The position numbers and the translations under genes were made by a program. From contig JAYKYS010000002.1 of NCBI GenBank assembly GCA_036924285.1, positions 38,610,501 to 38,674,500 on the forward strand: a stretch of DNA of 64,000 bases. The letters are read 5' to 3'. The first letter of the stretch is position 1. The number at the start of each line of letters is the position of its first letter. Below are positions 11,686-20,949 of this stretch, piece by piece. This DNA is from Asterella californica (lineage: Eukaryota; Streptophyta; Marchantiopsida; Marchantiales; Aytoniaceae). The notes below the pieces were generated by a model that ran no database searches, had not been told where the DNA came from, and saw only the letters and a program-made list of their open reading frames with translations.

Positions 11686-12990
11686 ATGGATCACAGTGCT
11701 GCTGTACAGGGTGTGGCTGCTGCTCAAGGTGCCCCTGTTCAAGGGACTCCTGTTCAGGAAGGAATTGGTTCTCAAGGAGGACCTACGGTGGTTCCAGCAA
11801 TAGCACAACCTGCTGTAGACACGTCTCAGATTCTTCAGGCGTTGGCTGCCTTGATTCAGCAGCAGCCTGCAATTGGGGGAGCTGAGCAGAAGTCCACAAG
11901 AGCATTACAAGCAATTGTTGGTCGATGTGGACGATTCGATGGAAGAGACGTTACTAGGTACCTGCGGGAGTATGTGGGTGAGATGGAGTTGGTCAGGGCA
12001 CCTGAAGTTGAGGTAATTCTGAGCTTTGAGTTGACTGTTGTCCCTGAGTTGAGAGAGAAGGTTAGAAATTTACAGAGAAGACATTTAGGTGGGTGGACTC
12101 TGTTTGAACGTGCATTGAGAGAAGAATTTCTAGAAGAGGACTCTGAAAGAGTCTCCAGAAGAACTCTCATGGATTGGATAGAGCGTCAGCCTGGACGTTC
12201 CATGGGATTGAATGAAGTGATCCGTGAATTTGAGAAGAGGTACTCTCAGCTTTCTGGTCTGGAGAGGTTGACGTTGGATGCTAGGAAGACAGAGTTGTTC
12301 TTAGGGGCTCTGGATGAGTTCACAGCAAATAGGCTTTGTTTCATGTTGGCTGATCGAGGGGCTGAAGGGGGAGTTACATCTGATTGGAGGAGAGTAGAAG
12401 AAGTAGTATCTACCCTTGCTAGACAACGTCGTGGTAGGATGGTACTGCAGCCAGAGACCTTGCCAGAGCAGAGAGTAGCTCCTCATGTTCATGTAGCTCC
12501 TCCTGCAATACCTCAAGCACCTATTGTGATTCCTCAAGCACCTATAGTGGTTCCCCAAGTGGTTCCTCAAGCGCCTGCAGTACCTATCCCAGCACAAAGA
12601 GGACCTAGACAGCAGCAGCGACCTGTTGAGAACCGAAATCAACATAACTTGATAGAAGAACTTACTCAACAGTTGAGAGATTTGAGGGTTGAGATGGCAG
12701 ACTTGAGGAGAGATCAACGACCTGTTGCACCAGGTGCTCGACCTGTAGGAGGAACCTTTACCAGGAGATGTATTTGGTGCGATAGTCCAGATCATCTCAG
12801 AGGAGACTGTCAAGACTTGGCGGTTGCCTTGCGAGAGGGCGTAGTCAACTATCAGAACAAACAGATTGTATCTAACCGCCACTGGGCAGCCTCTGAATAC
12901 ATATTTTGGAAGAGGAGGAATGAGGAGTTCTCTTCCAGCACTTACTGGTGCGAATACTACAGCGATGACTGCGGGTCCTACGGAGGCTGA
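11686..12990 (+). CDS. gag: RT-C gag
   Basis: The ATG at 11686 is preferred over the earlier one at 11653, because the related RT-G gag begins at the equivalent MDRK/MDHS position. The order is: a low-complexity N-terminus rich in Ala, Gln and Val; a capsid-like region (TRALQAIVGRCGRFDGRDVT, then LREYVGEMELVR and ELTVVPELREKVRNL); a Pro/Val/Gln-rich linker; and a zinc knuckle CIWCDSPDHLRGDC (CX2CX4HX4C, about 12772-12813). After about 12850 the frame departs from that of its relatives, so the last 40 or so residues are a frameshift product. The protein packages element RNA in virus-like particles. Confidence 0.85.
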   Translation: MDHSAAVQGVAAAQGAPVQGTPVQEGIGSQGGPTVVPAIAQPAVDTSQILQALAALIQQQPAIGGAEQKSTRALQAIVGRCGRFDGRDVTRYLREYVGEMELVRAPEVEVILSFELTVVPELREKVRNLQRRHLGGWTLFERALREEFLEEDSERVSRRTLMDWIERQPGRSMGLNEVIREFEKRYSQLSGLERLTLDARKTELFLGALDEFTANRLCFMLADRGAEGGVTSDWRRVEEVVSTLARQRRGRMVLQPETLPEQRVAPHVHVAPPAIPQAPIVIPQAPIVVPQVVPQAPAVPIPAQRGPRQQQRPVENRNQHNLIEELTQQLRDLRVEMADLRRDQRPVAPGARPVGGTFTRRCIWCDSPDHLRGDCQDLAVALREGVVNYQNKQIVSNRHWAASEYIFWKRRNEEFSSSTYWCEYYSDDCGSYGG

Positions 12991-13012
12991 TGTATAGACT
13001 GGGAGGGTTGAG

Positions 13013-14272
13013 GTGCGCTCTAATCCAACTATGGTTGAGCAGGCTGTTGAGGTTCCGGTTGAAATGATGAAGAGAGGTGCTGAAAGCATTAGGAGAGCTA
13101 CTGGATGGAGAGACCCAATAGATGCAACTTCTATTCGAGCGTTTTTAGAGACGAGTGGTGAACAAGATGCCATGATCGAAGACAAAAGAAGACGGGACGT
13201 TTCCGATTTAGATGCAGGAGTACCAGAGGACAGTGACCGTCGGAGGGTTACAAGAAGGAGAGCAGCAGAACCATCACCATCTGTACCAGCTGGAAGATTT
13301 CCTGCTGCAGAGGATATACCTTCTACCTCTACAGCTGCACCACCTGCAGTAGATCCTATGGAAGGTGTGCAAGATTTGCCACAAGAGACTACTGCTACAG
13401 ATAGAGTACGAGGAAAGAGGTTTACAACACAGGAGAAGGGGAAAGCTCCAGCTTACAAGTTAGCGGCAGACATCGAAACAACAACAGACTTGCGTGCTGT
13501 TCTAGAGCAACGCATTTTGGATGCTAGAGTTGAGTTTACTCTTCGTGAAGTGCTTGGTATCGCAAAGAGAGAGTTTCATGAGTTGATAATAGATATCATG
13601 AAGAGAAAGAGACAGGTATTGACTGAACAAGTAAGTAGTCAGATGGTTGGAGCAGTAGATGCTATTGGTGTTGATCAGTTCAGAGATGATAAGTATGAGG
13701 CATGGGTTGCTGGTCCTGCTGTTATTGAGAATGAAGATGAAGAGTTTGAAGAGGATGGGTCAGGCGCAGACAGTGATTTCAAGGAGAAGCACTGGGCAAG
13801 AGCGACAACAAAGACGCAAGTTCGACTTGGAGGACTTTCTGAGCCAGTACCTGCACTTGTGGATCACGGGTCGGAGATCAACATCATTTCCAAGGAGGTG
13901 TATGAAAGAGGACAGTGGCCAATCGAAAGGAATCATGGTTGGGTACTTCGAGCTGCAAATAACCAAAAGGGTGAGTTATACGGAGCTTGTCCCAATATGC
14001 GTGTAAGGATTGGGGATGTAGAGGTTGATCAGCATTTCTTTGTACAGTCATCTGCCTCCTGTCCTATCATACTGGGCCAACCATACATCACCGCTGTTCG
14101 GATGGAGACAAAGGTGATGAACGATGGGTCTCATTATGCTAGAGTTCGGAGTCCTGATGACAAGTACTCAGTACAGTTTTTGATGGTTCGTTCAAGACAT
14201 GAGCGGAACAGACAAACCCTTAGAGATTCTCAGACGAAGAGATGTAAGGTTTTTCGCAATCCACTCCTGTAG
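13013..14272 (+). CDS. pr: RT-C protease region (retropepsin with DHGSE active site)
   Basis: This frame is reached by a shift from gag. It starts with a gag-end segment (EVRSNPTMVEQ-like at about 13013) and a charged linker. The aspartic protease follows at about 13830-14140, with active site ALVDHGSEINIIS and later CPIILGQPYITAVRMETKV. Retropepsins usually have D-S/T-G at the active site, and here the second residue is His. RT-D has the same DHGSE, so this is a lineage feature rather than damage. The enzyme would cleave the gag-pol polyprotein. Confidence 0.82.
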   Translation: MRSNPTMVEQAVEVPVEMMKRGAESIRRATGWRDPIDATSIRAFLETSGEQDAMIEDKRRRDVSDLDAGVPEDSDRRRVTRRRAAEPSPSVPAGRFPAAEDIPSTSTAAPPAVDPMEGVQDLPQETTATDRVRGKRFTTQEKGKAPAYKLAADIETTTDLRAVLEQRILDARVEFTLREVLGIAKREFHELIIDIMKRKRQVLTEQVSSQMVGAVDAIGVDQFRDDKYEAWVAGPAVIENEDEEFEEDGSGADSDFKEKHWARATTKTQVRLGGLSEPVPALVDHGSEINIISKEVYERGQWPIERNHGWVLRAANNQKGELYGACPNMRVRIGDVEVDQHFFVQSSASCPIILGQPYITAVRMETKVMNDGSHYARVRSPDDKYSVQFLMVRSRHERNRQTLRDSQTKRCKVFRNPLL

Positions 14273-14319
14273 GGCGGGAAGACAGGGGTGTAGAACCTAC
14301 TGTTGAGGTCCCGTCAGAG

Positions 14320-17300
14320 TTGGAAGCGAGACATGTACAAAGGTCTGGATACATGTGTGGTGTACAGAGTTGGCAGTTTGGATTGCTGATGTTTGAGACA
14401 GATGGGTGGAGTCGATTTACAAGAGTTGAAGATATGGAGGAAAATACAAAAAGATGGATGGTGAAACAGGTATCAGGGTTGTGGCGTGTAGGAGTTCTAT
14501 CTGAAGACGAAGTGGTTTCTGGTTTGTTTGAAGAGTTTATGTCTGTACAGTCAACTGTTGGTTGGTTAGACAATGTGAGTAGATTGATGGAGGGGAAAAA
14601 TAGTGTGGTGGTGATCCCTATCCACTCTCGATGCATATATAAGGAGATTGCTACGTACCTGCAGTTCTTTCCTCATCCGATGCAGAATAATGAAGGGAGA
14701 GAAGCAAGTTGTTGGTGTGCACTCCCTCAAGAAGCAGACGTCCATGCGAAGTACAAATCTGTACTGAGAAAGGTAAGACCGGTAGCAGCTCAACTACCTG
14801 CTAACTCCCAGCAGCAAGTACAGTTAGTGAGGACTGAGTCTATATTGCGTGATCATAGACGAGTAGGACACCAGTTTACTGAGGAGACATTGAAGGAGCT
14901 CCAGATAGGAGGGGGTGAATTCTTGACTGAGGTCGAGAAGATAGTGTTTGAACAGATGGTAGTAAAGCATGGTAAAGCATTCTCTTTTTCAGCAGAGGAG
15001 ATAGGTTGTGTGGACCCGCAGGTTATAGCACCTATGGTTATATTCACAATCCCTCATGTGCCTTGGGACCTGAAACCGATCCCAGTTCCTCGTGCTTTAT
15101 TGCCTAAACTCATCGAGTTGTTGAAGGAGAAGGTACAGATGGGGATACTTGAGCCGTCTATGGGACCATATTCTAGCAGGTGGTTCACTGTGCCCAAAAA
15201 GTCAGGAGCTTTGCGTTTTATTCAAGACCTACAGCATGCGAATAACATAACCATTCGTAACGTTGGGACGGGTCCTGTGATTGAAGAGGTAGCAGAGGCA
15301 TTTGCAGGGAGAGCTATCTATTCGACAGGAGATCTATATTCTGGTTATGATCAATTCCAGCTGGCTGTGGAGAGTAGGGATTTAACTACTATGCGTACGC
15401 CCCTGGGATTGATGCGAATGTGTACTCTTCCACAAGGAGCGACGAACTCGGTGGCTCATATGCAGAATGCGATGCATAAGGTACTAAGGGAGTTTGTGCT
15501 TGATGTTACCATTCCATTTCTAGATGATATTCCTATAAAGGGTTGCGCGGTTGAAGACAAGGATGAAGCAGTACTTGCGAATGGATGTAGAAGGTTTGTT
15601 GCAGATCATATCAGGGATGTAGAACATATCTTGACTCGTCTGGAGGAGGTACATCTCACCTTGTCAGGAGCTAAGTCCAAGTTTGGCGTGTCTGAGATTT
15701 TAGTGGTTGGACATCTGTGTGGCGCTTTTGGAAGGCGACCAAACCCCGAGAAGGTTGAAGCCATAGCAAGGATGGCAGATTGTAGGAATATCACAGAGGT
15801 TCGACGTTTTCTAGGTGCTTGTGTATTTTATCGCTTATCCATTCCTCATTATGCTCATGTTGCTGAGCCTTTGTATGCATTATTGAGGAAGGGTAAGAGG
15901 TTTATATGGACCTCAGTCCATCGAGAAGCTATGAATAGGTTGAAGGAGGCTCTACAGTCTCCGCCTGTTTTGAGAAGAGTAGACTATGGATGTGGGAGAC
16001 CTGTCATTGTCACAGTAGATACTAGTCCAAAGGCAATTGGCTGGGCGATAGGTCAAGATGATGCGGATGGATTGCGGCTTACCTCTAGGTTTGGAGCTAG
16101 GATCTTGACAGACAGACAACGAGATTATCCTCAGGTGAAGCGTGAGTTGTGGGGAGCGGTGACAGCAATGAAGACAGATCGTGAGTTTCTGATTGGTGCT
16201 CATGTAGTCCTAGAGACGGATTGTCTACCTCTACTAGGCATGATATCCAACTGTAACACGCCAGACATAGCGATGTTACGTTGGATTGCCTATATTATGA
16301 GCTTGAATCCAGAGCTGAAGCATATAAAGGGAAAGGAGAATATGGTCGCAGATATGTTGTCGAGAGCTCGATTTGTAGATGAGGATGTCATGATTTCAGA
16401 AGCTGAGGAAGAAGAGAGACAGGATGCTCAGTGTCAGGTTAATCGACGGGCTACAAACTTGGAGCCGTTGATGTTTAGAGAGGAGCTCTACACAGGTAGA
16501 CTTCGTGACATAGGATATTATCTGAGCTTGTTGGAGAGGCAAGAGAGGTGGAGCAAGGTTGAGTTCAGAGAGATAAGGAAACAAGCTTACAACTATCTTC
16601 TGCATGATGGGTATCTTTGGAGACGACCACAGAGGAGAGATGGGATGTTCATACGGGTAGTGGACGATCAAGAGACTAAGCAGCAACTAATGAAAGAGTT
16701 CCATGATACCTTATGGGCCGGACATCGAGGGATTTGGGCTACCTACACCAAGTTGAAGGAGAGGTACTGGTGGAAAGGTCTGTATCAGGATGTGGTGAAC
16801 TACGTCAGCTCCTGTTTGCATTGTCAGTTCTACTCAAAGATCCGGTATAGGGACGGTCTTGTGCCAACTTATCCGCCTTGCATTCACTTCCAGTGGGTTC
16901 TCGACTTGGTGGTAATGCCTCTGGGGTTATGGGGCATGTGATATTTGGTTCTGGCTCGTGAGGATCTCTCCAACTTTGTAGAAGGGCGAGCTTTGAGGAC
17001 GAAGACCACAGAGGGGATATGTAAGTTTGTTCTTGAAGATATTATCTGCAGGTATGGGTCTGTAGGAAGGCTACGGGCAGATAGGGGAGAACTACGGGGG
17101 ACGGAAGCGAAAGAGTTTTTTGCTTGATATGGTGTGAAGCTCAAGCTTACTACTGCGATGAATCCAGAGGGGATTGGCAAGAGCGAGCGAGGGCATCCAT
17201 CGATAGTTCAGGCTTTGGTGAAGGCGTGTGATGGTAAGCATAGAGAGTGGCCTAGGTTACTCCCTTTTACTTTATGGGCGGATAGAACAACACATTGTTC

Positions 17301-17871
17301 TACTACAGGGTACATGCCTGTTGAGTTAATGTTAGGACAAAAACGATTGATGCCAGCAGAAGAAGACTTTCCTACCTGGGCTACCTTGCCATGGGAGAAC
17401 AATATGGACCGTGTGCAGCTTCTCTCATTACGAACCAGACAGCTAGAATGTAGAGAAGAGGATCTCGCTGAAGCGCATCGACGGCTGAAGGCGGCTCGAC
17501 TAGAGAACAAAGAGAGGTTTGATAAGACTCATAGACTTCGACCAAAATTGATACAAGTTGGGGACTGGGTGTTGGTATACGATAGCACGTTGGAGAACCA
17601 ACACTCTACAGTTCGAAAGTTTTCGAGAAGGTGGTTCGGTCCGTACCTTATCTCTGATGTACATCAGAATGCTACTTATTCCTTGCAAGAGCTAGATGGC
17701 ACGCCCTTAAGACTCCCAGTTGCTGAGAAACGAGTGAAGTTATTCAAGAAGAGAGGGGAGGCTGTGGAGCTAGCTGAATTCTTAGGTTCAGAGCGGACAG
17801 GAGCAAATGAAGACCTTTCTGAGGCGGTCGAGGAGAGCGAAGACGATTTGGAGGACCACGAGGGTCAATGA
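14320..17871 (+). pseudogene. pol: RT-C pol: RT, RNase H, integrase
   Basis: A single frame is interrupted by TGA at 16939-16941 and 17125-17127. The RT core lies at about 15030-15560, with CTLPQGATNSVAHM and FLDDIPIKG (FLDD for the usual YxDD). RNase H is at about 16000-16360 (VTVDTSPKAIGWAIG, ETDCLPLL, ADMLSRA). Integrase has the HHCC domain (FHDTLWAGHRG, CLHCQF) and the catalytic Asp, Asp and Glu in VLDLVVMP, ADRGEL and GKSERG. A GPY region (RRWFGPYLISDV) follows. The RT-D protein has Arg at both TGA positions, consistent with CGA to TGA. An acidic tail with no chromodomain ends the protein. Confidence 0.9.
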
Positions 17872-17900
17872 CGGATTGGCACATACCAGAGGATGTGCAG

Positions 17901-17916
17901 GTTTGGAGGGGGTGAA
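17901..17916 (+). other. RT-C polypurine tract
   Basis: GTTTGGAGGGGGTGAA sits directly before the TG of the 3' LTR and 29 bases after the pol stop. It is the expected plus-strand primer. A very similar tract lies before the RT-D 3' LTR on the minus strand. Confidence 0.75.
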
Positions 17917-19831
17917 TGTTGTATTGTACATAGGTCTGTACAGTGAAAAGTAATGTAAAGAGGTTTTTTTCTATATTGTGTAAAGGAAGCTGCCCTGCAG
18001 CTTAACAAGCTAGGCAGGAGCTAAGCTGGGGCCATGCTTGACAAGTTGCCCCCTAGCTTGGGTTGGAGTATCACCCCTAAGGGAGTCGAAAGACACCAGG
18101 ATGTAAAGCTCGACGAGGAGAGCGACCTCATGCTTCTAGTTTTGACAGAAAGTGTTTTAAGCAATAGTTAGTACGAGTTTTAGGCTACGAAATATGTGAA
18201 AGAGGGAAATTCGTCGATTCTGACTCGAGACTCGAACTCAGAATCTGATAGCGTGGGTGTGTAGGTGTTTCTGAATACTATAGTTTTGACTCCTTATTCA
18301 TTAAAAACGGAGTTGTATAGAGAAGTTAGCACAGAAAAGGCTAGTAAAGACTTTACAGGAAAATTTCCTTAGTAAAGCATATGTACAAACTGTAAAAGCT
18401 TTTTGAACGGAACTAGAGGCCATCCCAGTGATAGGGCGCCTGCCTAGGAGGGAAGTGGTCTCAAGATCAATCCCTCCTGGCCTCTGGTTCCTATTCTGGC
18501 GTGTTGGTCTCCCGGATGGGAGTCTATGTTGGGTATTCAGCCATGTCTTGTATACCTAGGGGCGGGAGACCGGTATCTCTCTTAATCGTGGGCTTCCTGG
18601 CCTAAGCCTCCGCATGCCATCCTGAATATACTATGGGAGATACCTGGTGCGCATATGGGGGGGCTGTAAGCCCTGTGGGGCAGCCTCATAAGTGTAGGGA
18701 CTTCGGCCTACATTGGATGGCTTGTAGTATATTCAGGATGGCATCAAGAGCACAGGAAACTTTTGCTAAATAGTTAAATAATCATCGAGTAGGCTTGCGA
18801 TGGGGAATGAGGTTATGTGAACCTTTATCAGTGTAGAGATAGAGTTTGTAGAGACAACTGCGAAACTTATATTAAAACGGGGTCAACTTTGTAAAAAATG
18901 CTTTGTACGCATAAGGACAGCAGGGGGGCAACTTAAGCTAGGGCCCTGCTTGTGATAAGTGACTGCACTTATAAGGACAGCAGGGGGGCAGCTTAAGCTG
19001 GGGCCTTAACTTTTAGGTTTAATACCTGCGGCGGCTGGAGATCGGGGACACTTTCAAGAGAGTTTTTGGAGAGAACTGAGGCGGAAGGAGAAAAAAAGGC
19101 AGAATTAGGGATTGAGGAGAGGAGACGCTGAGAAGCTTGGAGGCTGAGCAGGGATTGATTTTTCTGACGGAATTGAGTGGATTGAGGAGAGGAGACGCTG
19201 AGAAGCTTGGAGGCTGAGCAGGGATTGATTTTTCTGACAGAATTGAGTGGATTGAGGAGAGGAGACGCTGAGAAGCTTGGAGGCTGAGCAGGGATTGATT
19301 TTTCTGACAGAATTGAGTGGATTGAGGAGAGGAGACGCTGAGAAGCTTGGAGGCTGAGTGAGGATCGATTTTTCGGACAGAATTGAATAGAGTGAGCAGG
19401 GGAGATCGTGAGAGAGACAGGAAAGTGTTTTGGAGACAAGAACCTCATATGTTGCACAGTTTTGAGGTTTGGAGGTAGAATTGAACGGACAGGGCGGTTT
19501 ATTTGAAGGGGATTGTTTTTGATAAGGATTGGTTGTCGTGAGATCAAATTCCTTGGAATTTTCAGCTGAGACAAACTCAGGAGAGGAGGAGAGAGATATT
19601 TTCTTAAACAGTGAAGCAGTTGACACTGAAATAAAGCTATTTCTACTCCGGAGAGATCTATTTGTGTACCTTAGTGTGTGATTGAGTGTTTGTTTTGCAA
19701 TTGGTGAGCACAAGAGGCTGTGTTTTGAGATTTCATCATCTGCAGCGACCTATCTTCCTTTCTGGTCATTTCTCTCTGATCTATCACAGTCATGAGGTCC
19801 GCCCTCCCCAAGAAAGACTCTCAACCCGACA
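17917..19831 (+). repeat. RT-C right (3') LTR, chimeric
   Basis: It runs from TGTTGTATTGTACATAGG to CTCTCAACCCGACA, 1915 bp. Positions 17917-19653 match the inverted LTR at 7822-9492. Positions 19654-19831 match the end of the left LTR of RT-C. The join at about 19650 therefore separates two LTR types. Inside are the 129-bp inverted module (18615-18743), a 60-bp tandem duplication near 18910-19010 and four 70-bp units. No coding function is inferred for the antisense open frames in it. Confidence 0.88.
19111..19390. repeat. 70-bp tandem repeat, four units, in RT-C 3' LTR
   Basis: Units start at 19111, 19181, 19251 and 19321, each with GAGGAGAGGAGACGCTGAGA near its beginning. This is the reverse complement of the three-unit array at 8091-8300. 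Confidence 0.92.
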
Positions 19832-19900
19832 CCGTGGAGCACTTCGGATCCACGTACGGACAGATATATGAGAGAATGATCTCTGAAGTCAGAGCAGTCC
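19832..19900 (+). repeat. Small RT-B LTR fragment
   Basis: Read on the minus strand, the segment up to about 19865 contains TACGTGGATCCGAAGTGCTC, similar to TACGTAGATCCCAAGTGCTC in the RT-B LTR near 34402-34421. Relative to the other fragments it is inverted. It joins the RT-C LTR end directly to the reversed gag-protease piece. Confidence 0.5.
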
Positions 19901-20949
19901 GAGCAACGACTATCTGTGCTTGACTTATCTTCCTCAAATTCTTCATCTTCATTCTCAACAACAACAGGACCAGCAACTCATGCTTCATACTTGACATCTC
20001 CAATTCCATCAACGCCGATAGCATCGACCACTCCAACCATCTGACTAGTTACTTGCTCTGCCAACACATGTCTCTTTCTCTTCATGATATCAATTATCAA
20101 CTCATGAAATTTTCTTTTTGCGATACCAAGTACCTCACGAAGAGAAAACTCAACTTTGGCATCTAGAATGTGTTGCTCCAGAATAGTATGCAAGTCTATT
20201 GCTATTTCGTTGTCTACAGCTAACTTGTAAGCTGGAGCTTTCTCCTTCTCTTGTGCTATAAACCTCTTTCCTCGTACTCTATCTGTAGCAGTAGTCTCAT
20301 GTGACAAATCTTATACACCTTCTATAAGATCTACTGTATGTGGTGAAAATGTAGAGGTAGAAGATACATCCTCTGCAGTAGGAAACCTACCAGTTGGTAC
20401 TGATCCATATGGTGATGGCTCAGCTGCTCTTCTTCTCGTAACTCTCCGATAATCATTGTCATCAGCTGCTCCTGCATCTAAATCAGAAGCATCTCGTCGT
20501 CTTTTGTCTTCCACCATGGCATCTTGGTCACTGCTTGCTTCTAAAAACGCTCGAACAGAAGTTGCATCTACTGGGTCTCTCCATCCAATAGCTCTCCTAA
20601 TGTTCTCTGGACCTCTCTTCATCATTTCAACTAGAACTTCAGCAACTTGCTCAACCATAGTTGGATTAGAGCGCACCTCAACTCTCCTAGTATATACATC
20701 AGCTTCTGCAGAACCCGTAGTCATCGCTGTAATGTTCACACCAGTAAGTGTTGGAAGCAAGCTCCTCATTCCTCCTCTTTCAAAATACGTGTTCAGAGGT
20801 TGCCTAGTGGCGATTAGATGCAACTTGTTGTTCTGATAATTGACCACGCCCTCTCGCAAAGCAACCGCTAAGTCTTGACAATCTCCTCTGAGATGATGAA
20901 GACTATCACACCAAATATATCTCATGGTAAAGGTTCTCCTACAAATCAA
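19901..20949 (-). pseudogene. RT-C-type gag-protease fragment, reversed
   Basis: Minus-strand frames match RT-C from the zinc knuckle (IWCDSLHHLRGDCQDLAVAL, near 20920) through the linker (RSNPTMVEQVAEVLVEMMKR). They continue to the start of the protease leader (MKRKRHVLAEQVTSQMVG), ending near the acidic stretch before the active site. Stops near 20310 and frameshifts near 20000 break it. This copy keeps a continuous frame across the region where RT-C itself shifts (about 12850-13013), so it shows what RT-C has lost there. No protease active site or pol remains. Confidence 0.8.

Larger units (their letters stand above)
11086..19831 (+). mobile_element. RT-C: nearly complete Ty3/gypsy retrotransposon
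   Basis: The order is 5' LTR, primer site, gag with one zinc knuckle, protease, RT, RNase H, integrase with GPY region, polypurine tract and 3' LTR. It is disabled by a gag-protease frameshift and two in-frame TGA codons in the integrase. The left LTR (535 bp) and right LTR (1915 bp) share only their last 178 bp, and the flanks show no target duplication (GTCG against CCGT). The copy therefore looks like the product of recombination between elements rather than one simple insertion. Proteins are closely related to RT-D and RT-G here. Confidence 0.9.

Noticed and set aside
17760..17871. Chromodomain at the RT-C integrase end
   Set aside because: The tail is acidic and lacks the aromatic cage pattern. 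RT-A and RT-D lack it as well.
18993..19713. Overlapping antisense open frames of about 200 codons in the RT-C LTR
   Set aside because: They run through the 70-bp array, which lacks stops in several frames, and the same happens in the inverted LTR. No protein motif.
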